A stretch of 64,000 nt of DNA, from the NCBI GenBank assembly GCA_032716605.1, contig CM064501.1, positions 20,502,687 to 20,566,686 on the forward strand. The letters run 5' to 3'. A model generated the notes under the pieces. The model searched no databases. It had not been told where the DNA came from and saw only the letters and a list, made by a program, of their open reading frames with translations. This document shows positions 54,362-64,000 of the stretch, piece by piece. A program made the position numbers and the translations under genes. The stretch is from Paralithodes platypus. Lineage: Eukaryota > Arthropoda > Malacostraca > Decapoda > Lithodidae. Position 1 is the stretch's first letter. Each line of letters begins with the position of its first letter.

Positions 54362-55710
54362 TACCAGGGTCACACATACACGAGTCGGTGCCGAGTCCAA
54401 CGCGAGTGATGAAATTTCCATATTCGGCAATTACTCTGGTATACTCTTCGTGACTCTTCGTGACTCGTGTTACACTCTGTGAGTACTGTTGGTATTGGGG
54501 TGTGTCCTGGTTATTCGTGACGTGGCCTAGAAATTTCAAACCTGTAATGGTAGGACATTATTTTGTTCATTTCCACGTCATTAGTAACTGAACAATTATT
54601 AAAATGACACCAAACAACATATAATTTTGTCCATTAATAAGGGAGAAAATTAGATAATGGAGATAAAGATCGAAGGTCGTTAGGTCCAAGTGAGCGTAAA
54701 ATGTGCGAATTATGAAATAAGCCTATACTCTATAATAATATAAGGTGTCGGAATCATACGTTCAGCCTTACATAAAAGATAGGGGGAATGCTTTTATTTC
54801 CTGTTTTTTTTTTCATAATAATTATTAATGTAATGGTAGGATAGTATTTTGTGTCCATTCTATAGCATTAGAAACTAAATAATGATTACAAAAACATGAA
54901 ACAACAAATAATTATTTTTATTAATAAGGAAGATAATTAGATACAAAAGATAAATACAGTAGATTGATAGAGGGGAAGAGGTCATTCGATCTAAGCAAGC
55001 GATAATGTGTACGACAATTTATGACATTTTTAGCGCTATTTCTTTTATTTATATATTTTTTCTATATATTTGTACTATATACTTTTTACTTACTATTTTC
55101 TATCTGTCTATTTTACTGTCCTACTTTTCCTTCTGGGAACGGTAGGCTAGGAATCCTCCTCCCCTTGTAAATTTCATCTACTAGACGAGACAGAAAGGGG
55201 TTAGGGAATGCGAAAGTGGTACCAAACCATAAAAATTGGAACTTTAAATGTTGTTTCTGTTCGGTCTGTCTCGAGTCGGCCACCCCCAGCTACGGGGTGT
55301 GCACGAGTATATACATACATACACACATACATATATATATATGCCGGTACATTGTCCGATGACACCCCCGATGACGGCACTCATTGTGACTCTAGTTACA
55401 CTCTTGTTACACTCTTGTTGACTCTTGTTACACTCTTATTGACTCTTTGTTTTCGTACCCTGGAATTTGACCGTTATTTTTCAAATTTCCTCAACTCGTG
55501 TTGGGTTCGTGTTACACTCTTCGTGACTCTTGTTGACTCTTCGTGACTGGTACTGACTCTTGGATGAACACGTACCGACTCTTGTTAACTCTTGGTGAAT
55601 CGGGAACAGTGACCTACCCGGGCTGGTTCTTGCCCGAGTCACGAAGAGTGTCACCCATCGTTCACTTGTGCTGGACTCGGGCACCGACTCTTGTATGTGT
55701 GATGATGGCT
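54362..55710. mobile_element. non-autonomous Harbinger-like element (1.35 kb)
   Basis: TAA flanks at 54,359-54,361 and 55,711-55,713. Ends share TCACACATACACGAGTCGGTGCC-type sequence in inverted orientation, the same motif as in the Harbinger element that starts 25 bp to the right. CGTGACTCTTCGTGACTCGTG-type repeats lie inside both ends. The AT-rich centre has no transposase. A CATA/TA microsatellite lies near 55,310. Confidence 0.8.
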
Positions 55711-55779
55711 TAAGTCATCACTACGGTGGTGGTAAAGCCTGGTTCACACATAGACGAGTTGGTGCCAGTGACCAACACG

Positions 55780-56170
55780 AGTGACACTCGTCGATTATCG
55801 GCGTTGCTGGAGGCAGATTACTACACGAGTAGAAACTGAGCCCGAGTCAACACGAGTGGAACAAGAGTCTACAAGAGTCTACACGAGTCAACACGTGTTT
55901 ATTCAAGAGTTAACACGAGTCAAGGAGAGTCAACACGAGTGTAACACGAACCCAGCACGAGTGTAAGAAATTTAAAAAATAACGGTAAAATTCCAGGGTA
56001 TGAAAACAAAGAGTAGGTACGAGTCAACACGAGTCAACAAGAGTACAACGCGTATCAACACGAATGTAACACGGGTCTACACAATTGCAACACGGATCTA
56101 CGCGAGTCGTTGAGAGTGTACCGCGAATGTGCATGAGTCACTGAGAGTCCACACATTGTGCACATTGTGC
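55780..56170. promoter_or_regulatory. left subterminal ACACGAGT repeat array
   Basis: Within 390 bp, ACACGAGT or one-mismatch forms (ACAAGAGT, GCACGAGT, ACACGAAT) occur roughly twenty times, mostly as GAGTCAACACGAGT. Their density and location inside the inverted repeat suggest binding sites for the element's transposase or MADF protein. This is inference from position and from known subterminal binding in Harbinger elements. Confidence 0.65.
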
Positions 56171-56264
56171 ACGAAACCCTGTATAAGCGGCCCCCACCAC
56201 CACCCATTGCCACTCAACCACTCCTCACCACGCAAGAAAGACCCACAGGATACAACCACCCACC

Positions 56265-58163
56265 ATGGCCATCAATCGGCGCAACGCAGTAGCTAGGGTG
56301 ATACTGCTGAAGATGCGGATGGATCTCATAGACATTGAGGAAGGTGAGGCGCTAGCTGAACGCAGACGTCAACGGCAAAGAAAACCAAGGACAGTTTGGG
56401 AAAGGAGTTGGTTATTGAGACGGGCACAGTTCGGTGTGTACGAGCAACTCCTGAAGGAGTTTAACCCTTAATTAGCGGCGAGCAACATAAGTCGAGTTAA
56501 ATAAAGCTGGACTATGTGGCGGCGCTCGACATAGGTCGAGTGGCAATTTCAGCACGTAATGTTGCTGAGAGAGAGAGAGACAAGTGGTGGCAGGAGAGTA
56601 GTGAGCGTATGACTGCTCCAGACCACCGCGGCGAACATACTGACACGAATCCCAGCTCCCTCCTCCCTCTCTCACTCGCTATATAAGGAATTGTATCGGG
56701 AAAGTGGCTAATTACATGCTTTTTGCACTCGCGTTGCACGGTTATTGCAAGAAAACTAGCCATCATAAAAGGATCGTTATGGTGTCATTCGAAAGCTCTG
56801 TTTATGCCCTTTCAGGGATAGATACTTGTTTTACGTTCTGGGTCTTATTTAGGCATGAAAATGATCACGTAAACAGCCCTATTTTGGCTAAAAACACCCC
56901 GCTGGGCGGTACATATAAATAAACCGCATAGGCCGCTCTTAAGGTGTTAAGGCAGAGGACCATAAAGCCTTCAAAAACTTCCTGCGTGTGGACCTTGTCA
57001 TGTTTAGGGAGTTGGTGGAACGTGTGGGGCCAAGGATAGAGAAGCAGGACACCTTTTGGAGGGAGGCTTTGTCACCGGGGCTGAGATTGGCAATCACACT
57101 CCGCTACCTGGCCACGGGTGACTCCTATCCTAGCCTGCAGTACGCGTTCCGTGTGGCCCGGAACACCATTTCCATCATTGTGCCTGAAACATGCGAGGCC
57201 ATCATTGCAGAATACCAGCAGGAGGTTATACGATGCCCCAGCAACCCGGCGGAGTGGAAGGAGGTTGCCAGGGAGTTCTCCAAACGGTGGGATTTCCACC
57301 ATGCCGTTGGTGCCATCGACAGAAAGCACTGCGCCATCCGATGCCCTCCACTAGGCGGAACTGAATTCTACAACTACAAAGGCTTCCACTCCATCGTGCT
57401 CATGGCTATTGTAGACGCAGACTACAAATTCCTCTACTGCGACATAGGTAATCACGGTAGCTGCTCAGATGGAGGGTTTTTTCTAAGGACAAACATCAGA
57501 GCAGCATTGGATCGGTGCACCCTGGGACTCCCTGCTGCCGAACCTCTGGCCAACGACGACACACCTGTTCCGTACTTTCTGGTTGATGACGATGCCTTCC
57601 CCATGCGAAGGTGGTTGATGAAGCCACACTCTACCCGCCACCTCACTGTACCTCAACGGATCTTCAACTACCGTCTGTCCAGGGCTCGCCGCGTTGTGGA
57701 GAATGCCTTCGGTATCATGTCCTCCAGGTAAGCGTATGGTAATGTGAAGTTATTTCCCACAAATACAGGTTTCGTCAATGCGACATGAGATATGACAAGA
57801 CAATTTATATGCTACCGTAATAATATGAACTATAACTACAGTCAAGTATTTAACTATACATGATCATAACCATTCTCTCCCAATCTCATGTTCAGGTGCC
57901 TCCTCTGCAATATACCCCTCCACCCATCCCGTGTCGAGTCAGTGGTATTTGCGTGCTGCTGTATGCACATCCTTATGCAGCTGAGGTACCCTGGTCACCA
58001 CGACAGCCTACTGGACGAGGAGGACCCTGTGACGCATGCTGTCATTCCTGGGGTGTGGAGGGAGGAGGTGGAGAGGATGAACCCCCTGCAGAGACTCTCC
58101 AGGAATGTCGTGACAACCCAGGCCAAGATTCAACGGCAGCACCTCACCGACTACTATTCATAA
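56265..58163 (+). pseudogene. Harbinger transposase (DDE_Tnp_4), interrupted by a MITE
   Basis: The ATG at 56,265 starts MAINRRNAVARVILLKMRMD. The first part ends at FGVYEQLLKEF where the MITE enters. The frame resumes at 56,948 with AEDHKAFKNFLRVDLVMF and joins in frame through TTAA. Catalytic residues are Asp in GAIDRKHCAI, Asp in GSCSDGGFF and Glu in RRVVENAFGIM. DDDAFPMRRWLMKP is the typical pre-Glu motif. A splice donor GTAAGC follows SSR (57,729) and an acceptor TTCAG precedes exon 2 (57,896-58,163), with FACCCMHILMQLR and the end TDYYS. Except for the MITE I see no lesion. Confidence 0.85.
56465..56946 (+). mobile_element. 482-bp TTAA MITE (family A), copy 2, inside transposase exon 1
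   Basis: TTAA flanks at 56,461-56,464 and 56,947-56,950. It begins CCCTTAATTAGCGGCGAGC and ends GGCCGCTCTTAAGGTG. It matches the reverse complement of 29,457-29,936 and the terminal layout of the piggyBac end at 40,573-40,770 (CTATGTGGCGGCGC). It is non-coding. Confidence 0.88.
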
Positions 58164-58998
58164 CCAAGGGGAAGTGTCTCCTGGCAGAATGACATGATCT
58201 AAGGTATGTAATCATAATATGTTGGCATTATTTGTTGTAATGTCTATAACCTCTTCATTAAGAGGCATCTCCCGGTTCATCATGACCTTTGTATACCCTT
58301 CTCATATTTATCAAAATTAAGAATCCTCGTACATAATTATTTATTTTCTATATATATTTCAGCAATGATGTTCATTAGTAGGATTTCATTCAATTTTTAG
58401 TCTCATTTTTTGCTAATGTTTTTCTAAGTCTTTTCAATATCATTATTATATTCTCTCTATATATTATATATTTCGAGTTATCCTTGTTTTAGGTTTTTCT
58501 ATGTGCTTTCAGAAAGATTTATATATTCGATATATGTTTATATTTATATTTGTCTCATATGTTTTGTGTGTTTTTCTAGGTACAAATCTTTATTATATTT
58601 TCTTTGTATATATTCCATTCTGTATATCCATAAAAGTCTTATCATATTTTTCAGCATATTGCCATTATATGTTCTTCCCTTTCAATATGTTCTTCAAATT
58701 GGTTAATCATTATAATTATTAATTGTATCTAATCTTCCAAAAAGTATTTAATTCATATTACTTATTTGTTTGTCTGTTAACAAGTCATTTAAAAGTTGAG
58801 TGAAGTCAAATGGTTATTGAAACTTATGATTAAAATAACTGTAAATATTATTTGGATGCAAAACAAAAGTTGGAGTCACATTCATTATATTTTTACATAA
58901 CAAATATAAAAGTACCTTAAATGCTACAATCATAATAATATCATTCATCGTCATCCCCATCACTGGGGTTTATGACTAGCTTGTACATTTTACAGTAA
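58164..58998. other. AT-rich spacer between the convergent Harbinger genes
   Basis: About 830 bp of AT-rich DNA without ORFs of note. It presumably contains the 3' ends and polyadenylation signals of both genes; several AATAAA-like strings occur but none can be assigned. Confidence 0.5.
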
Positions 58999-59344
58999 TC
59001 ACACTTCGTCATCCCCATGCCTGGCATCCATGTCTTCCCTGGCCTGCAGCACGAGCATCATCATCTTCCTAGACAATGAATCTCCTACTTGGTCAGGCAG
59101 GATGTCCAGCTGCTGCTCCAAGTAGGCCACAAACTGGGAGTACCGTGTCTGCCTAGATGCCAGGGTTGACATCAGGGTGGCCATGTCGTCCCTCAGCTCA
59201 TCCCGCTTGGCAGACAACTAGTGAAACAAAAGTTTGTTGGTTAAAAACATGTTATAATTATATATTAATATATTATAATAATAATAATATAATAATATAA
59301 TATAATATAATATAATATAATATATATAATAAAATAATATATTC

Positions 59345-59810
59345 TATCTATCTATCTATTGCCTGACGCCGTGATCCCCGAAGGGGTGGCCACGAACGAA
59401 CCGCCCCCATGCACCTCTGTCCCCAGTCAGTCGACGCCCCTCCCCCCAACCAGCACCGCCTTCGTTCATGTAGTTCCTCACTCCATCCTTCCACCTCATA
59501 TTCGGTCTACCTCTCCCCCTCTGTCCCTCCACCTCGCTCTCGTACACCCTCTTAGTCATTCTCTCGCTTTCCATACGTTCCATATGGCCGAACCATCTCA
59601 AGTTGTTCCTTTTCACACTTTCCAGCACATCTACCTCCACACCACACCTCCTTCTTACTTCCTCATTAGTCTGTCTATCCCTCCATGTAACTCCGCACGC
59701 ACTCCTTAAGTAATTCATTTCCACTGCTCTCACTCTTGGTCTGAGTCTCTCAACCAACGTCCATGCTTCGCTTCCATAAGTCAGTGTCGGGATTACCACA
59801 CTGACATGCA
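59345..59810 (-). mobile_element. RTE-like LINE 3' end, copy 2
   Basis: The minus-strand frame PTLTYGSEAWTLVERLRP, DRQTNEEVRRRCGVEVD, LRWFGHMERMESER and GRGRPNMRWKDGV is the same family as 45,279-47,242. The tail is (GATA)n at 59,343. It is 5'-truncated at about 59,806 within TA-rich DNA in the last intron of the MADF gene. Confidence 0.85.
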
Positions 59811-59870
59811 AGGACATATAATATATTAACATATATTAATATAATAATATAATATAATATAATATAATTT

Positions 59871-60045
59871 ATAGGAATACTCTCGTTATGAATTATGTTA
59901 ACAATGATTTAATATTTACCTCAACAGGTGGGCTCGTGTCAGCAGTTTGCAGCCTCCAACAAAATATAATTTATAGGAACACTCTCGTTATGAATTATTT
60001 TAACAATGCTTTCATATTTACCTCAACAGGTGGGCTCGTGTCGGC
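59871..60045. repeat. tandem duplication of an exon-intron junction
   Basis: 59,871-59,945 and about 59,968-60,045 share GGAATACTCTCGTTATGAAT-type sequence followed by ATTTACCTCAACAGGTGGGC. The second copy is the donor end of MADF exon 3; the first is a duplicate donor inside the intron. Confidence 0.7.
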
Positions 60046-61889
60046 GCTTCTGTGGCGCTTCTTCGCGATGGGGCCTGTGGCGGAAGGTGTCCCGGATGGT
60101 GGGGGCATGCCAGAGGAGTCCTCCTCACCACTCTCGGGGTCTTCTGTTGTCTCCCCGGGCGCGGAAGTAGAGGGGTGGGGGGCGTCCTGCTCTGATTCTT
60201 GGAACTGAAAGAAAGTCATATAATTATTTAGTCTTTCATTAATATATATCAATTGTATATTATTTCGCAGACGAAGGTGTGGCGTTATATATATGATGCA
60301 AAATTAAATTATCTTAAATTTATCTATAATTTATAATATGTACCTTGCCAATAAATATTAATACATAAATCCATGTGATGTTTATATCAAGCCTTCCTTT
60401 ATAAATGTATACCTACAACAAATCACAAAAGAAGTATATATGGCGACGTTAAATATGTTATAACCGACACTATTAGGTAAATGGGAGCATATTATAACAG
60501 TTTTATGTTTTGAAAACGATAAATTTTATATATTGTTGCTGTTTATTACTTGTTCTTATAATTTCCCGTGTATCTATTATTGTCACACATATAAGGTATG
60601 TATATTAGTGTTCTCACCTTAGCTTTGACCTGGGTCTTGACTCGGGCAATGTGCCCTTCCAGGAAGGAGAACTTCTTTAATATCCATTCGTCCCTCCCTG
60701 ACCTTGGCCGCCCCTCAGTTGTCCCAGGTGTGCCCGCACCACTCTTCTTGTCAGTCATCTTTGCATACCGCGTCCGCATGCCCGTCACCCATTTGTTCAG
60801 ATTTGCTCCTGGGGAAACATAAACATTTACTAGGCACTGGACATAATGTATAAATGCTTTATATATCGTCGTGAACAGGTAAAAGATAGGTGCATAGTCA
60901 AATCTATATTCAAGAATGAAAACATACAAATGGAATAGAATGTAGGTGATATTGGCAACACAGCATATAATATATGGGACTTTTAACATTTGAACAAAAT
61001 CCTGATGTATTTAACGTATGAAATACCTGGAATCGAACCAAGAACACAACAACAAGGTATTAAAAAACTTATTAACACTAAAATAACATAATGAAAGCTT
61101 TGTTTGGGGTACTTACCTGTGACACGAGGTAGCAGGGTGGCAGCCTTCTCCTCGAACATACGCACCTTCTTCCTGCTGTCCTTGTACTCCTTGAGGCGTT
61201 TCTGGTAGAGCATGGGGTTATCCTTCACTCATTCTACCAGCATGTCCTCTGTCTCGCCGTCAAACAGGATCCGGGTCAGTTTGTTTTTCTTTATGGCCCC
61301 ATACACGGGTCTGTCCTCGGCCAAGGTGTTCTGGGAGTTCTAGGCAACTGCCTAGGTCGTCCTGGCCAGACATGCCTTCTGTTTCCTCTGTGTTTGGGTC
61401 GTCGTCGTTATCCCTGCCCTCCAGCTGCGTCTCGTCGTCGTCGAAGATAGTAGCATCGGCATTATCACCGATTTCCTGACGATCAAAGGTAACTGGGGCC
61501 TGGCTATCCTCTATTATTTCTTCAGAGCTTACCTCAGGCGGCGACGCATCACGTGTCTGCTAGGCTTGGGCTTGGCGGCGTGGTGTGGGTGGTGCGTCAC
61601 GGGGTTGGAAGGGGCCAGGCAGTGGCTTGACAACACCTTTAAACTTCTCCTTCGGCGGCACATGTCGAGGGCTGGTAGACTTCATGGTGACCTTCTTCTT
61701 GTCAGGGGGGGGTCATGGCGAAGGGCAGCGTGGGTAGATGGGGCAGGTCGGAGAGGCAGGTTGTGGTCCTTGTGTACTGTGCTGGCGGAATGGGCTGAGG
61801 CAGCGTGGGTGAGTGCCTTTATAGGGGGTGTGAGGCGGCTGTGTGAACGGCGCGGCTGCCAACTCTTCACGCGGTGTTGCCACCACTCG

Positions 61890-62560
61890 GGCTACACTCC
61901 ACCACTCGTGTAGGTTCTTCTAGATTCGTGTTGACTATCGTTTGATCCGTGTTACACACGTATAGACTCTTTTTGCATCCGTGTAAACTCGTGTTAACTC
62001 GTCCAACATTTTTGAAATAACATTCATCCACATTGCACTCTCGCCTACTCATGTTACACTTGTGCTTATTTCTGAGTGAATCTGGGTTACTCGTGTAGAC
62101 TCGTGTTTACACTCGTGTTTGACTCGTGTAGACCCAGCTTTCATGATTGCCCGCAATATTGGCACTCATATTCTTCTTTTCAACTCTTGTTGACACGTGT
62201 TGCACACGTGTTGTTTCGTGTAGACACGTGTTGAGTCTTGTTGACTCGCTAACATCGAAATGTCCACGATCGAGGACGAATCACCAAAGAGTGTTACACG
62301 AGTTAACACGAGTAAACAAGAGTAACGAAGAGTTACGCAGAGTCAAACACGAGTTTACACGAGTATACACGTATGTGCACGAGTCTACATATATTTTTGT
62401 CGGACTCGCGATGGAGACAAGAAATTTCATGCCTGTTTGACATTTTTGGGCCACGTTGGCGAGTACCCAGGGCACACCCCGATACACGGAGAGTATACAT
62501 GAGTGTAACACGAGTATACACGAGTGTTGCAGAGTATTGACGAGTCATTGCCGAATAACA
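61890..62560. promoter_or_regulatory. right subterminal ACTCGTGT/ACACGAGT repeat array
   Basis: 61,890-62,250 carries the motif mainly as ACTCGTGT and relatives. 62,290-62,540 carries it mainly as ACACGAGT. The array therefore switches orientation near 62,260. At least twenty-five near-matches are present. It mirrors the left array and lies just upstream of the MADF gene start. Confidence 0.65.
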
Positions 62561-62620
62561 AAATGTCATCACTCGTTTTGGACTCGGGCACCGACTCGTC
62601 TATGTGTGAACCAGGCTTAA

Positions 62621-64000
62621 GTAAGGGCCCTCCCGGTCGTCATCATGCGACTGTGTCAAGAGCATTGCAACGCCCCAAAGCTGCTCGTCGGTGCAGCTTT
62701 TTCTTTAGTAATATAAGGGGACTTCACTCTAACATCAATTCTGTACACCAATTTCTTCAAGCAGAATCCCCTACTCTCCTTTTTTTGACAGAGACTCAAG
62801 TAACATCCACAGCTGACACGTCTAGATTTAATTTTCCAAGTTATCAACTGCTCCAAAATTTCAGACCTAAAGGAGGTGTATGTTGCTTCGCAAAATCTGA
62901 AATTGCCCTGGAGGAGGTTACTAGTTTCAATTGTCCCTATTTTGATTATTCTATATACAAATTAATTTCGGCTGGTAAATTTAAATACATATGTTGCATC
63001 TACCGTTCCCCAAATACTCCTCCAGAGCAAAGTCTTTTTGATTCTCTGTCCTCACAACTCAGTGTCCTCAACTTAAATGCTTCTTCTGAAATCACTGTGT
63101 TGGGTGATTTTAATGTCCATAATGTTGAATGGCTCACTCATTCAGCCAGGACTGATGATGCTGGTCTTGAATGTGAGCTATTTGCAGGCTCATTTAATCT
63201 CACTCAACTAGTCAACCAACCCTCCCGTGTACCAGATAATCCTAATCATAATTCCCACCTACTGGACTTATTTTTAACAACCAATTCAGAAAATTATGAT
63301 GTTACAGTGAGGTCCCCGCTTGGATCTTCTGATCACTGTCTGATACAGGCCACCTACCACACCTTCCCACTCTGAACCTGTTTTGGTGACTAAATGGCAT
63401 TACAATAGGGCAGACTGGGAGGGTCTTCAAGGTTTCTTTATTGATATTCCCTGGACCTCTTTCTTTTCTAATGATGCACACTCCACCTTGAGCCACATAC
63501 AAGATTTTCTAAAAATTGGAATGGAAACTTTTATTCCTCATCAAAAGTACAGTAAAAGATCTAATTCACCTAAATGGTTTGACCATAATTGTGCTAGAGT
63601 AACTGAACAAAAAGCAATAGCCTACAATGCATACACAAGATCAAAAACACATGAAGCCTTTAATTACTTTAGAAACATCAGAAATCATGCCAAAACTGTA
63701 TTAAACCTAACTAAATCAAACTTTCTCCACAAGCAGGCAAATAAACTTCTAAATAATCCAAATGATAACAAAATATTTTGGTCTACTCTTAACTCATTTA
63801 AATCCAACTTCACTACTGCTTCATCCATTCCACCATTAAAATCTCCGACTGGCAATCTTGTAAGTGACCCACGAGGTAAAGCTAACCTTCTTGCGGATAT
63901 TTTCTCCACCAACTCAACCATAGATGAAATAAATCAAGATGTCCCTGTACTTAATTTTAATTCGCCTGAAATTCCCTCACTTAAGATCCACACCAGACAT
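62621..64000 (+). pseudogene. Jockey-type LINE: AP endonuclease and start of RT region (runs off window)
   Basis: The endonuclease domain reads FFFSNIRGLHSNINSVHQFL, LLFLTETQVT, CCIYRSPNTPP, TVLGDFNVHNVEW and GSSDHCLIQ. The first frame stops at 63,375. Coding continues in another frame from about 63,370 (TKWHYNRADWEGLQGFF) through a Lys/Asn-rich linker (WFDHNCARVTEQKAIAY) to the window end, just before RT motifs would begin. One frameshift near 63,370 is therefore likely. The Harbinger element ends directly to its left. Confidence 0.82.

Larger units (their letters stand above)
58999..61684 (-). pseudogene. Harbinger accessory gene: MADF (Myb/SANT-like) domain protein
   Basis: This is the likely DNA-binding partner of the transposase, convergent to it. 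Exon 1 (61,684 to about 61,116) starts MKSTSPRHVPPKEKFKG, has an acidic stretch, then the MADF start VKDNPMLYQKRLKEYKDSRK, and a GTAAGT donor. Exon 2 (60,812-60,620) completes the domain: ANLNKWVTGMRTRYAKM. Exon 3 (60,206-60,029) is acidic and Pro-rich (EDPESGEEDSSG) with IAKKRHRSA. Exon 4 (59,217-58,999) is helical (SAKRDELRDDMATLMST). Exon borders have GT/AG sites. Lesions in exon 1 are a TAG after RRQAQA, a frameshift near 61,340 and a TGA before VKDNPM. Confidence 0.78.
55736..62617. mobile_element. Harbinger (PIF) DNA transposon, nearly full length
   Basis: The ends AGCCTGGTTCACACATAGAC at both sides are inverted repeats of about 45 bp, flanked by the 3-bp duplication TAA (55,733-55,735 and 62,618-62,620) usual for PIF/Harbinger. 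Contents are a DDE transposase on the plus strand, a convergent multi-exon MADF-domain gene on the minus strand, and subterminal repeat arrays. Later insertions are a TTAA MITE (56,465-56,946) and an RTE-like LINE end (59,345-59,810). Stops and frameshifts make this copy inactive as read. Confidence 0.9.

Noticed and set aside
58501..58722. Hydrophobic ORFs of 67-73 codons in AT-rich DNA
   Set aside because: Composition-driven Phe/Ile/Tyr strings with two overlapping frames and no family features.

Overview
The window looks like animal genomic DNA, most likely from a crustacean or another arthropod with a large, repeat-rich genome. The signs are dense microsatellites (CT, GA, TA), several non-LTR retrotransposon clades, a Gmr1-type Ty3/gypsy element, a DIRS element, a Penelope-like element, piggyBac and Harbinger transposons, TTAA- and TAA-flanked MITEs, and a possible tRNA-derived SINE. 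I saw no convincing single-copy host gene and no bacterial operon. The taxonomic guess rests on this repeat repertoire alone. Almost everything here is mobile DNA in successive layers, so junctions are more informative than single ORFs.

1-2,900: decayed ORF remnants, the 3' end of a Jockey-type LINE (minus strand), CT-rich tandem repeats and a tandem array resembling that LINE's 3' end. 2,904-18,754: a piggyBac transposase gene (minus strand) split in its C-terminal cysteine-rich domain by a 13.9-kb Ty3/gypsy retrotransposon (3,020-16,873). That element has the order gag, protease, integrase, RT, RNase H, which marks the Gmr1 type. Its left LTR carries a 629-bp TTAA-flanked MITE; its right LTR carries a 3.8-kb LINE (12,001-15,815) whose ORF1 begins with a 2A-like peptide and a PHD-like finger.

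19,630-28,033: a DIRS-type retrotransposon with inverted terminal repeats, an internal complementary region, gag-like and tyrosine-recombinase ORFs, no visible RT, and about 5 kb of internally duplicated non-coding DNA rich in CCGGCG. 28,034-31,640: anonymous sequence, one MITE copy and a possible LTR end. 31,640-35,640: TA/GA-rich palindromic repeats around a head-to-head inverted pair of Penelope-like copies. 35,720-39,420: a CR1-group LINE (esterase ORF1, endonuclease-RT ORF2). 39,470-40,190: minisatellite.

40,215-40,770: the 5' end of a second piggyBac element, inserted in a Jockey-type LINE (to 41,765). 41,765-48,180: a second Ty3/gypsy element (plus strand) broken by three TTAA/TAA MITEs and by an RTE-like LINE that itself carries a 5'-truncated CR1 copy. 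48,180-54,360: LTR-like sequence, a possible SINE, a Lys-rich ORF, a 115-bp satellite with two hairpins per unit, and a protease-region fragment of another Gmr1-like element. 54,362-55,710: a non-autonomous Harbinger-like element. 55,736-62,617: a nearly complete Harbinger element with TAA target duplications, a DDE transposase (plus strand, interrupted by a TTAA MITE) and a convergent multi-exon MADF-domain gene (minus strand). Both of its ends hold dense ACACGAGT-type repeats. 62,620-64,000: the endonuclease part of another LINE running off the window.

Functionally these are parasitic replication modules, not a pathway. The best-supported partnership is transposase plus MADF protein in the Harbinger element, with the subterminal arrays as likely binding sites. 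All larger coding regions show stops or frameshifts, so most copies are probably inactive.
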